The notes under the pieces were generated by a model. It was given only the letters and a program-made list of their open reading frames with translations. It made no database searches and had not been told where the DNA came from. 64,000 nt of DNA from Wansuia hejianensis (GTDB lineage: Bacteria; Bacillota; Clostridia; Lachnospirales; Lachnospiraceae): NCBI RefSeq assembly GCF_014337215.1, contig NZ_CP060635.1, positions 1 through 64,000 on the forward strand, written 5' to 3'. The translations under genes and the position numbers were made by a program. How positions within the stretch are numbered: the first letter of the stretch is position 1; every line of letters begins with the position of its first letter. Positions 1 through 7,847 of the stretch are shown in pieces.

Positions 1-214
1 CCAGGCCGGCGAGGGCGGCGGCCAGTACGGCCAGGAACGGATTGGAGGTGGCGTAGGCGGTATGGAAGCCAAAGAGTGCCCCCGTCATCATCATGCCCTC
101 AATTCCCAGGTTCAGATGCCCCACCCGCTCGCAGAGGATTCCCCCCAGGGTCGCGAACAGCAGGGGGGTACCCAGCTGGATGGATAGCTGAAGAAACATT
201 GCAAGTGCATCCAT
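1..214 (-). CDS. Nucleoside ABC transporter permease 2 (partial, N-terminus only)
   Basis: This is the 5' end of a membrane permease gene that runs off the left edge. The start ATG (212-214) follows the stop of the upstream permease by 2 nt. The 71 visible residues begin MDALAMFLQLSIQLGTPLLF and contain GILCERVGHLNLGIEGMMM, the N-LG-EG-M motif of the second permease in BMP-type nucleoside importers (YufQ/NupQ-like, BPD_transp_2 family). By gene order it forms a heterodimeric channel with the next gene and is energised by the double-NBD ATPase. Family assignment is firm; the transported nucleoside is not determined by the sequence. Confidence 0.85.
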   Translation of the reverse strand, partial: MDALAMFLQLSIQLGTPLLFATLGGILCERVGHLNLGIEGMMMTGALFGFHTAYATSNPFLAVLAAALAGL

Positions 215-216
215 GA

Positions 217-1269
217 TTAAGCCACCTCCTTTTTCTCGTGGATGATTTTATACTGTGTAAAAAATTCGCTGCCGAGGATAAACAGAAGGATGATTCCCTG
301 CATCACGTCGGCTGCCGCTGCGGGTATCTGCATGGATGTCTGCATGTAGGTGCCGCCCTGCAGGAGGATGGAGAAGAAGAACGACACAACCAGAATGCCG
401 GCAGGCTTCATTTTCGCCATATAGGCGACAACAATTGCCGTAAAGCCGAGGCCTCCGGACATCTGGTCATTCATCGTGTGCTCCACACCGGCGGCCTGAA
501 TGACGCCGGCAAGTCCGCAGAGGCCGCCGCCGATCAGGGAGGCCAGAAGCAGGATCTTCTTCGTATTCATTCCGGCATAGCGGGCGGTTGCAGGGTTTTC
601 ACCGAGGACCGCAATCTCATAGCCCAGCTTCATGTGCTTCAGGAGAAGGAAGGTGGCGGCGGTCAGAAGCAGAGCGATGATCCATCCGGCATGGACGCCG
701 AACACCTCCGGAAGCTGCAGGTTCTTCGGATATTCGGCAATTTTGGGGTAGCCGTAGGCTTTCGGGTCCTTCCAGCTGTTGTATTGCAGGAAGGAAACCA
801 GCTTGACGGCGATATAGTTCAGCATCAGGGTAACCAGCGTTTCGCTGACGCCCCATTTGGATTTCAGCAGGGCCGCGATCAGGCACCAGGCTCCTCCGGC
901 CAGGAATGCCGCGATAAACATCAGAGGGAACGCTATCGGAACCGGAAGCTCCTGCAGGTTTAAGGTAACCCAGGTGGCGGCTATAGCGCCCAGATAAAAC
1001 TGTCCTTCAGCTCCGATATTGATAAACTGCATTTTGAAGCATACGGCAACACCCAGAGCCATGACCAGCAGGGGGACCATCTGGATGAGGGTCTGCCGGA
1101 GGCAATAAGCAGATGTGAGCGAGCCTTTAACCATTTCCGTATATACGGTGACGGGGCTGTAGCCGCACAGGCCGATAAAAGCTCCGGCAGCCACCAGCGC
1201 GATCACTACGGTGATCAGCCTCTGCAGAAGAGGGTTGGATACGTTATCTTTTTTTACTATTCGGAACAT
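217..1269 (-). CDS. Nucleoside ABC transporter permease 1 (YufP/NupP-like)
   Basis: The 350-residue polytopic membrane protein has about eight hydrophobic segments. The conserved loop QFINIGAEGQFYLGA (about residues 82-96) is the signature of BPD_transp_2 permeases of the BMP/nucleoside branch. Its start overlaps the end of the ATPase gene by 13 nt (shared ATGTTCCGAATAG), so the two are translationally coupled. With the lipoprotein, ATPase and second permease it completes a four-part importer. The adjacent adenine deaminase suggests purine nucleosides or bases as substrate; this is inference. Confidence 0.9.
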   Translation of the reverse strand: MFRIVKKDNVSNPLLQRLITVVIALVAAGAFIGLCGYSPVTVYTEMVKGSLTSAYCLRQTLIQMVPLLVMALGVAVCFKMQFINIGAEGQFYLGAIAATWVTLNLQELPVPIAFPLMFIAAFLAGGAWCLIAALLKSKWGVSETLVTLMLNYIAVKLVSFLQYNSWKDPKAYGYPKIAEYPKNLQLPEVFGVHAGWIIALLLTAATFLLLKHMKLGYEIAVLGENPATARYAGMNTKKILLLASLIGGGLCGLAGVIQAAGVEHTMNDQMSGGLGFTAIVVAYMAKMKPAGILVVSFFFSILLQGGTYMQTSMQIPAAAADVMQGIILLFILGSEFFTQYKIIHEKKEVA

Positions 1270-2786
1270 GGAACAGGCTCCTCCTTTCGTCCCATCATCA
1301 TCAGGCCCAGCTGCTCCTTGGCGGCTGTTCTGGCGTCCACAATGCCCATCAGTTCTCCGGCGTGCAGCACGGCGATCCGGTCACAGAGCCCCAGCAGCAC
1401 ATCCAGGTCTTCCCCGATCAGGAGGATGGCCACCCCTTTTTTCTTCTGCTCATTCAGCTGGTCATAAATAAAATGTGAGGCACCGATATCCAGGCCGCGC
1501 ACGGGATAAGCAGCAATGAGCAGCTCAGGATTCAGATCGATCTCACGGCCCAGGAGCACCTTCTGGATATTGCCGCCGGACAGGCGTTTGATAATTTGGT
1601 CAGGGCCCGGGGTGCTGACCTGGTAACGGCAGATCAGATCTTCTGCCGCTTGGCGGCTGCCCTTCAGATCCAGGAAGGGGCCTTTTCTGCGCTTGTAGGA
1701 CCGGAGCGCCACGTTATCGGTGAGATCCATGCCCCCTACAAGTCCCATACCCAGGCGGTCTTCGGGTATGAAACCGATGTGGATGCCGCTGTTCAGGATC
1801 GTCCGGGGGTTCTGACCGGTCAATTCCCGTCCGTTCAGAAGAATGCTGCCTTTGGCGGGCTGCATGCCCGTGATGGCCTCGCAGAGTTCCTTCTGTCCGC
1901 TGCCTGAGATACCCGCAATACCGAGGATTTCATGAGAACGTATATCCAGGGAGATGCCGTTAAGCTTCTTTTGACGGCCTGGACCGAATACAGTCAGATC
2001 CCGGATGGTTACCACAGGGGTCTGAACACCGCCGGGTATCTGAGCACGCCTGATGTTCAGATCCATGGAACGGCCCACCATTAATTCAGCCAGACGTTCG
2101 GCCGTGCATTCTGAAGTAATCATGGAGGCGACGCTTTTGCCCTTCCGGAATACGGTCACCCGGTCACTGACGTCCATGACCTCCTGAAGCTTATGGGTAA
2201 TCAACAGGACAGCACAGCCCTCGTCTCTCATGCTGCGCAGAATGCTGAACAGCACCCGGGTCTCCTGGGGGGTCAGGACAGCGGTTGGTTCATCCAGGAT
2301 GAGAATGGTAGCGCCGCGGTACAGTGCCTTCACAATCTCCACAGTTTGTTTTTCACCAACGGCCATCTGGTAAATTTTCTTGCTGGGGTCCAGTTCCAGA
2401 TGATAGCGGCTGCAGAGCTCTTTCAGTTTTTTCTGAATCTGTTTTGCGGGAAGAGATGGACCTCTTCCCGTACCGCCTGCAATATTCTCCCAGGCTGAAA
2501 ACACGTCAACAAGTTTAAAATGCTGATGGATCATGCCTATGCCCAGCTGCAGGGCCTCCCTGGGGGAACGGATGCGGGTGGCTTTGCCGTCAAGATATAT
2601 CTCTCCTCCGTCCGGCGCGTACAGCCCGGACAGAATATTCATCAGCGTACTCTTGCCGGAGCCGTTTTCGCCCAGGATCGCGTGGATTTCACCATTGCGG
2701 ATCGTCAGATCGACCCCGTCATTCGCTTTTACGGAACCAAAGGATTTGGTGATGCCGCAAAGCTTTGCAGTCACTTTTTCTTCCAT
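1257..2786 (-). CDS. Nucleoside ABC transporter ATP-binding protein, two NBDs (YufO/NupO-like)
   Basis: About 509 residues carrying two fused nucleotide-binding domains, as in ribose/nucleoside importers. The first half has Walker A GENGSGKST, the signature VGEKQ and Walker B LILDEPTAVL. The second half has the degenerate Walker A GISGSGQKE, the signature LSGGNIQK and the AAYPVRGLDIGA Walker-B region typical of the second NBD in this group, so one ATP site is probably degenerate. The frame is open upstream to 2813, but AAAGGTG sits 6 nt before the internal ATG at 2786 and that start is preferred. It drives import with the two permeases downstream. Confidence 0.9.
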   Translation of the reverse strand: MEEKVTAKLCGITKSFGSVKANDGVDLTIRNGEIHAILGENGSGKSTLMNILSGLYAPDGGEIYLDGKATRIRSPREALQLGIGMIHQHFKLVDVFSAWENIAGGTGRGPSLPAKQIQKKLKELCSRYHLELDPSKKIYQMAVGEKQTVEIVKALYRGATILILDEPTAVLTPQETRVLFSILRSMRDEGCAVLLITHKLQEVMDVSDRVTVFRKGKSVASMITSECTAERLAELMVGRSMDLNIRRAQIPGGVQTPVVTIRDLTVFGPGRQKKLNGISLDIRSHEILGIAGISGSGQKELCEAITGMQPAKGSILLNGRELTGQNPRTILNSGIHIGFIPEDRLGMGLVGGMDLTDNVALRSYKRRKGPFLDLKGSRQAAEDLICRYQVSTPGPDQIIKRLSGGNIQKVLLGREIDLNPELLIAAYPVRGLDIGASHFIYDQLNEQKKKGVAILLIGEDLDVLLGLCDRIAVLHAGELMGIVDARTAAKEQLGLMMMGRKEEPVPCSE

Positions 2787-2830
2787 TTTCTTCACCTTTC
2801 GCAGAATAATCATTCATCCGGACTACTAGC

Positions 2831-2867
2831 AATGGCTTTTCCGCCCCAGGCAGGCGGAAAAGCCATT
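2831..2867 (-). promoter_or_regulatory. Intercistronic hairpin between lipoprotein and ATPase genes
   Basis: A perfect 15-bp inverted repeat with a 7-nt loop (left arm AATGGCTTTTCCGCC) lies between the substrate-binding lipoprotein gene and the ATPase gene. No T-tract follows on the minus strand. It is therefore more likely a 3'-end-stabilising or partial-termination element that raises binding-protein expression over the transporter genes, a common layout in ABC import operons. The role is inferred. Confidence 0.6.
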
Positions 2868-2904
2868 ATCAGTCAATACTCTCTGTAACCGTTTGTCACA
2901 TAGA

Positions 2905-4128
2905 TCAGTTTACGCTTCCGATTACACCTTCTACGAACCAGTCGAGTGCCAGCAGTTCTTCATCAGACAGTGTTTTACCTTCAGCAACCTTTACGTTGCC
3001 CTCGTTGTCTTTGATTTCACCGGCCCATACGTCGAGAGAACCATCGATGATGGCCTTTTTCGCAGTATCAACGGCTTCCTCAGTGCCTTCCGCACAGTTC
3101 TCGGAGAGTGTGTCCAGAACAACAATGCCGTCGGCCATGCCCAGCCAGCGGTTCTCACCAGTCCAGGTGCCGTCCAGGATGGATGCGACATCCATCGTAT
3201 AGTAGGCGGCCCAGTCTACCATCGGAGCAGTCAGATAAGCTTTGGGAATAGTTTCGTATCCCGGAGAAGAACAGCCAATTGCGAAGCAGTTGTTTTCCTG
3301 AGCCGTCATCTGCGGATTCAGCGTATCACAATAAGCAGAGATGATATCACAGCCGGAGTTAATTAGCTCAGTAGCCGCAGCCTTTTCTGTTGCAGGATCA
3401 TACCATGAGCTGGTCCATTTGACGGATACAGTCACGTCCGGATTGACGCTGCGGGCGCCCAGAGTGAAGGAATTCACCTGGCGCACTACTTCAGGGATCG
3501 GGAAAGTGGTTACATATCCGATCTGGTTGGATTCTGTCTTCATAGCTGCGGCGATGCCGGCCAGGTACTGTGCCTCATAATATCTTCCGGCATATGTAGA
3601 CATATTCGCCTTGTTAATGTATCCGGTCGCATGGTTGAAATACACTTCCGGATGTTTGTCTGCCACATTGGCGATATAGTCACCGTGTCCGAAGCTGATT
3701 GCATAGATTACGTTACAGCCCTGGGCAATCAGGTCTTCGGCTGCTTTTTCACATTCCTCAGTCTCCGGTACATTTTCGATATACATAGTCTGGATGCCTT
3801 CAGCCTCCAGAGCAAGACGGCCCAGATCATGAGAATAGGTATAGCCTTCTGTGCCGATAGAGCTTCCATAAATGAAACCGATCTTAATTGTGTCCTTGGT
3901 CAAAGACGGAAGGCCTGAAGCTGTGGAAGCAGTGCCGGAGCCTGCGGAAGACGCTCCTTCAGACTCTGATTTGCTTGCGGAAGCAGCAGATGAGCTAGTG
4001 GAAGCAGCAGATGCGGACTTGGAAGCGTCAGAGCTGCTGCCGGCGGAAGTGCCCGCGGAACTGCCGCAGGCAGCCAGTCCCAGGCATAGCCCGACGGCAA
4101 GGAATAGAGACAACGCTTTCTTTTTCAT
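2905..4128 (-). CDS. BMP-family substrate-binding lipoprotein (nucleoside/purine)
   Basis: About 407 residues. A lipoprotein signal MKKKALSLFLAVGLCLGLAAC ends in lipobox LAAC, followed by a long Ser/Ala/Glu linker (about residues 22-65) and a PnrA/BMP-type (PF02608) domain beginning IKIGFIYGSS. It would be anchored outside the membrane and deliver ligand to the permeases encoded downstream. The frame extends to 4182, but AGGAGGAG is correctly spaced only for the ATG at 4128, which also gives the signal peptide at the N-terminus. It is first in the operon, separated from the ATPase by a strong hairpin. The deaminases next door suggest purine nucleosides as ligand. Confidence 0.9.
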   Translation of the reverse strand: MKKKALSLFLAVGLCLGLAACGSSAGTSAGSSSDASKSASAASTSSSAASASKSESEGASSAGSGTASTASGLPSLTKDTIKIGFIYGSSIGTEGYTYSHDLGRLALEAEGIQTMYIENVPETEECEKAAEDLIAQGCNVIYAISFGHGDYIANVADKHPEVYFNHATGYINKANMSTYAGRYYEAQYLAGIAAAMKTESNQIGYVTTFPIPEVVRQVNSFTLGARSVNPDVTVSVKWTSSWYDPATEKAAATELINSGCDIISAYCDTLNPQMTAQENNCFAIGCSSPGYETIPKAYLTAPMVDWAAYYTMDVASILDGTWTGENRWLGMADGIVVLDTLSENCAEGTEEAVDTAKKAIIDGSLDVWAGEIKDNEGNVKVAEGKTLSDEELLALDWFVEGVIGSVN

Positions 4129-4211
4129 AAAATTCTCCTCCTGAATCATATATGATTGTAATATAATAAGCGCCGGTGTCATAAAATGTCGTAACCGGTG
4201 TTCCAGTGAAA

Positions 4212-4240
4212 ATCATAACAACACCGCCTTGCGCTGTCAA
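4212..4240 (-). promoter_or_regulatory. Sigma-A promoter of the nucleoside importer operon
   Basis: Reading the minus strand, TTGACA (4240-4235), a 17-nt spacer and TATGAT (4217-4212) match the consensus almost perfectly. The promoter points at the lipoprotein gene about 85 nt downstream. Confidence 0.8.
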
Positions 4241-4315
4241 TATCCATTTACAAAAAATGTAATGAATATTTTTTAATTCTATCCAATGAACTGATATTAT
4301 TTTTTTGAAATAGGC

Positions 4316-4344
4316 TTGACTCTTTTTTCCGTTACGAATATTAT
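4316..4344 (+). promoter_or_regulatory. Sigma-A promoter of the adenine deaminase operon
   Basis: TTGACT, a 17-nt spacer and TATTAT stand 39 nt before the ade start codon. It diverges from the importer promoter about 75 bp away, so both purine operons could share one control region. Confidence 0.75.
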
Positions 4345-4382
4345 GGGATATATCATAAGAAGAAATTGAGGAGGATTCAGTC

Positions 4383-6143
4383 ATGGATAACATCCTGATC
4401 CAGGTTGCCTTGGGCAAGAGGCCTGCGGATATGGTCATCCGGAATGGCAGGCTGATTAATGTGCTGACAGGAGAGATTTACGAAACAGAAATTGCAGTTG
4501 CTAATGGTAAGATTGCATCTATCGGGCCGCTGGCGGCGGGCACCTGTGGGCCGGATACCCAGGTGATCGATGCAAAGGGGCAATATCTGGCCCCTGGATT
4601 TATTGACGCTCACATACATATTGAAAGCAGTATGATGACTTATACCGAGTTTGCCAAAATGGTCGTTAAGCACGGGACGACAGCGGTGGCTACCGATCTG
4701 ATGGAGGTGACAATCGTTTCCGGTGTGGAAGGAATGAAAGAGGTTCTGGCTGAATCAAAGAATACTCCGGTCAGGCTATTTTATCCGGTTCCGGCATTTA
4801 TGGAGGATAATGGCCTTCAGACGACCGGAAGCACGCTTCATGCAGAGATGATTGATGAACTGGTCAGGCTGCCTGAGGCAGTGGGCCTGGCGGAGGTTCT
4901 GGCGCCTCCGATTCTTGCGGGAAGTCCGGCTTCCGCCCATATGCTGGAGCTGGCGAAGGAGAATCACAAGAGCGCGGAGGGACATGCTCCCTGCCTGCTG
5001 AATGAAGAACTGAATGCCTACGTGGGCGCAGGCGTGACCAGCGACCATGAGAGCACCAATAAAGAGGAAGCGCTTCAGAAAATGCGCTGCGGCCTTCATG
5101 TGCTGATGAGAGAAGGCTCTGCGTCAACGGATCTGCGCCCCTGTCTGAAGGCTATCACCGAAGAGCATATCAATCCCCGCTACTGTTCCATGGTCAGCGA
5201 CGACATTGACGCGCTGCATATCAGCCGCAAGGGCCATCTGGACAATAAGGTCCGGATTGCCATCGAAGAAGGAGTGGATCCGGTGACAGCGATTCAGATG
5301 GTGACGATCAATCCGGCGGAGAATTTCCATGTGGACGACCGAGTAGGCAGTATAACGCCAGGAAAGGATGCGGATATCGTATTCTTGTCTTCATTGGAGG
5401 AATGCAAGGTAGAACGCGTGATTTCAGCAGGAGAGCTGGTTGTGGATGAAGGCGTGCTGATTAAGGAACTGCCTCATCCCCAGTACAGCGACAGACTGAT
5501 GAATACCATTAAATTATCGAAGAAAATTACAGGTGACGATCTGGTGCTTCATGCGGATGCGGGCAGCGCTAAAGCAAAGGTCCATGTGATCGGGGCGTCG
5601 CCGGTCACTCTTCTGACAGAGGCTCTGGAGGCGGACCTGCCGGTGAAGGATGGCGTCGTCCAGTGTGATGTGAAGCAGGACATTTTACGTATCGCATGTG
5701 TAGAACGGTATGGGAAGAACGGGAGCATCGGCCGTTCCTTTATTAAGGGATTTAATTTGCGCGAAGGAGCCATTGCGATCAGTGTCGGTCACGATCATCA
5801 CAATATTTCTGTTGTGGGAAGTGATCCTGAAGACATGGCAGCGGCTGTGAACCGCATCGCGGAGCTCCAGGGCGGCCTGGTGTTGGTAAAGGGCGGCCAG
5901 GTGCTGGCGGAGATTCCGCTGCCGATCTGCGGGCTGCTTTCCGATGAAGGCGGGGAGATCGTTGCAGACAGGCTGGAGGAGCTGATTGAGAAGCTGAGAG
6001 GCCTGGGCTGTACCGTGCCTTCACCGAACATCACACTTTCCTTCATCACATTGATATTTATACCCTGCTTTGGCATTACTGACCAGGGATTGTTTGATGT
6101 CAAAGAGTTCCGGATCATCGACCCGATAATTTCCCAGGAATAA
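4383..6143 (+). CDS. ade: Adenine deaminase
   Basis: This 586-residue metal-dependent amidohydrolase converts adenine to hypoxanthine and ammonia (EC 3.5.4.2). Motifs of the AdeC family include DAHIHIESSMMT (about 76-87, metal-binding HxH), the VATDLMEV region, SDHEST, and the C-terminal block NISVVGSDPEDMAAAVNRI. Length fits AdeC (about 575-590 aa). GAGGAGG precedes the ATG. It heads a two-gene operon with the next amidohydrolase and is transcribed away from the purine-type importer, consistent with uptake followed by deamination to enter the hypoxanthine/IMP pool. Confidence 0.92.
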   Translation: MDNILIQVALGKRPADMVIRNGRLINVLTGEIYETEIAVANGKIASIGPLAAGTCGPDTQVIDAKGQYLAPGFIDAHIHIESSMMTYTEFAKMVVKHGTTAVATDLMEVTIVSGVEGMKEVLAESKNTPVRLFYPVPAFMEDNGLQTTGSTLHAEMIDELVRLPEAVGLAEVLAPPILAGSPASAHMLELAKENHKSAEGHAPCLLNEELNAYVGAGVTSDHESTNKEEALQKMRCGLHVLMREGSASTDLRPCLKAITEEHINPRYCSMVSDDIDALHISRKGHLDNKVRIAIEEGVDPVTAIQMVTINPAENFHVDDRVGSITPGKDADIVFLSSLEECKVERVISAGELVVDEGVLIKELPHPQYSDRLMNTIKLSKKITGDDLVLHADAGSAKAKVHVIGASPVTLLTEALEADLPVKDGVVQCDVKQDILRIACVERYGKNGSIGRSFIKGFNLREGAIAISVGHDHHNISVVGSDPEDMAAAVNRIAELQGGLVLVKGGQVLAEIPLPICGLLSDEGGEIVADRLEELIEKLRGLGCTVPSPNITLSFITLIFIPCFGITDQGLFDVKEFRIIDPIISQE

Positions 6144-6162
6144 AGGGCTAGGAGGCGTAGAA

Positions 6163-7539
6163 ATGAAACAAACCTATTTAAAGAACGGTTACATAGTCAC
6201 CATGGCTGAGGATGGTGAAACTGTATATGACGGAGGCGGCGTCCTCATAGAAGATGATAAGATCAAAGCGGTAGGCAAAATTGATCCGAAAATGGTGGCT
6301 CCTGACGCAGAAGTGATAGAACTGAATGGCAGGTATGTTCTGCCGGGTTTTGTGAACACACATGTGCACACTTCCCAGCAGATCAGCCGCGGCGTAGGTG
6401 ACGATGTGGATTTCGTGACCTGGCTGCACAAGAGAATGTGGCCGTTTGAGAGCAATATGACAGAAGAAGATTCCTATATGTCGACACTGGCGACCTGCCT
6501 GGAGCTGATCCGTTCAGGCGTCACGTCCTTTGCCGAGCCGGGCGGCCAGTTTGTATCAGGAATGTGCCGCGCGACGGCGGAATCTGGGCTTCGCGGCAAG
6601 CTGGCCAAGTCTGTCATGGACTGCGGGGACGGCCTTCCGCCCATCTGGCAGCGCACTATGGAAGAAGAGCTGGAGCAGCAGGTGGCGGATCTGGAGAAAT
6701 ATCATAACACGGCAGACGGCCGCGTCCAGGTCTGGTTCGGGCTGAGGACTATTTTCAATAACACAGATGAGCTGTGCGTCCGCACGAAGGAACTGGCGGA
6801 CAAGTATGGCGTCGGCATACATATGCATGTGGCGGAGGCAAAAGAAGAAAAAGCCTATACTTATGAACGCTGGGGAGAAGGCACTGTTAAGCATCTGGAG
6901 AAGCTGGGCGTGCTTGGCCCCAATCTTCTGGCCGTGCACACAGTCTGGCTCACGGACGAAGAAATCGGCCTGTTTAAAAAACACGATGTCAAGGTATCGC
7001 ATAATCCTGCGTCAGCCATGCGCGTACTGGGCTTTGCCCGGATTCCGAAAATGCTGAAGGAAGGTATCTGCCTGTCTATAGGAACCGACGGAGCGTCTTC
7101 CTCCAATCACATGGATATGGTGGATGAGATGTGGCTCACTTCCCTGATCCATAAAGGCTGGAGACTGGACCCCACCGTAGTGCCCAGCCAGGACATCTTG
7201 CGCATGGCTACCCGCTGGGGCGCCCGTGCTGTGCTGGAAGGCAGCCTCTATGGAAGCCTGGAAGCGGGTAAAAAGGCAGACTTGATTGTAATTAATCCTC
7301 ACGGCCCGTCTATGATGCCTGTCAATGACAAAATCGCGGCACTGGTAACAGCGATGCATTCCTCCAACATTGAAAGCACCATGTGTGACGGAAAGTGGCT
7401 GATGCGTGACCGCAAGATCCTGACACTGGATGAAGAAGCGATCCTGAAAGAGGGTGCGGAGAGAGCTGCGGCTATTTACAGACGCGCAGGTATTGAACTG
7501 CCTGACCGTTTCCCGGTGGTGAAAGTAGAGAACGATTGA
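6163..7539 (+). CDS. TRZ/ATZ-type amidohydrolase (probable purine or related deaminase)
   Basis: 458 residues of the COG0402 aminohydrolase family. Metal and catalytic positions are visible: HVH (H67, H69), HMHVAE (H220, H222, E225), H259 in AVHTVWL, and D309 in GTDG. The HNPASAMRVLG block is also typical. Family members deaminate guanine, 8-oxoguanine, S-adenosylhomocysteine, cytosine or triazines. The 19-nt spacing from ade and the nucleoside importer opposite suggest a purine substrate, but specificity cannot be read from motifs. TAGGAGGC lies before the ATG. Confidence 0.85.
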   Translation: MKQTYLKNGYIVTMAEDGETVYDGGGVLIEDDKIKAVGKIDPKMVAPDAEVIELNGRYVLPGFVNTHVHTSQQISRGVGDDVDFVTWLHKRMWPFESNMTEEDSYMSTLATCLELIRSGVTSFAEPGGQFVSGMCRATAESGLRGKLAKSVMDCGDGLPPIWQRTMEEELEQQVADLEKYHNTADGRVQVWFGLRTIFNNTDELCVRTKELADKYGVGIHMHVAEAKEEKAYTYERWGEGTVKHLEKLGVLGPNLLAVHTVWLTDEEIGLFKKHDVKVSHNPASAMRVLGFARIPKMLKEGICLSIGTDGASSSNHMDMVDEMWLTSLIHKGWRLDPTVVPSQDILRMATRWGARAVLEGSLYGSLEAGKKADLIVINPHGPSMMPVNDKIAALVTAMHSSNIESTMCDGKWLMRDRKILTLDEEAILKEGAERAAAIYRRAGIELPDRFPVVKVEND

Positions 7540-7573
7540 GAAGGCGGGTGAATTCCAGGACGACCCGGACAAA

Positions 7574-7620
7574 AAACAGCGGAAGCCGAGGCAAGGCACC
7601 CCGGCTCCCGCTGTTTTTCT
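7574..7620 (+). terminator. Intrinsic terminator after the deaminase operon
   Basis: A GC-rich hairpin with arms ACAGCGG..GCCG and CGGC..CCGCTGT (one or two bulges) is followed by TTTTTCTGT. It lies 35 nt after the stop codon. Confidence 0.75.
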
Positions 7621-7847
7621 GTCGGTCCCGGGCGATCGCTTTCATCTTCCAATCCCTGAGAGCTAAAAGACTTGACTTTTTATTAGTTTTGTATAATACT
7701 TAACAGAGATATAGTTCATTTGTATTATCTTAATTTCTGGCATTTCTGCATTTATTCCAATATTTAGTTTATAGTTTTTCTGTGAAGGCCGGTAGGGCAT
7801 TGCAGGTTTGACGGTGAATACCGGTAAGAGAGTAGGAAGGAGCATTT
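7621..7847 (+). promoter_or_regulatory. AT-rich upstream region of comM
   Basis: Apart from the terminator, the 308-nt gap between the deaminase and comM holds an AT-rich stretch with TTGACT (7672) and TATAAT (7692). Their 14-nt spacing is too short for a canonical sigma-A promoter, so the exact start is unclear. A CCGGTA/TACCGG inverted pair (about 7791-7826) lies closer to the gene. No gene is seen. Confidence 0.3.

Noticed and set aside
238..963. 241-codon open frame opposite the permease gene
   Set aside because: Coding shadow of the permease; Gln/His/Gly-rich translation without domain resemblance.
4129..4382. Purine riboswitch between the importer and ade
   Set aside because: Conserved purine-aptamer core elements are not present on either strand; the leaders are short.
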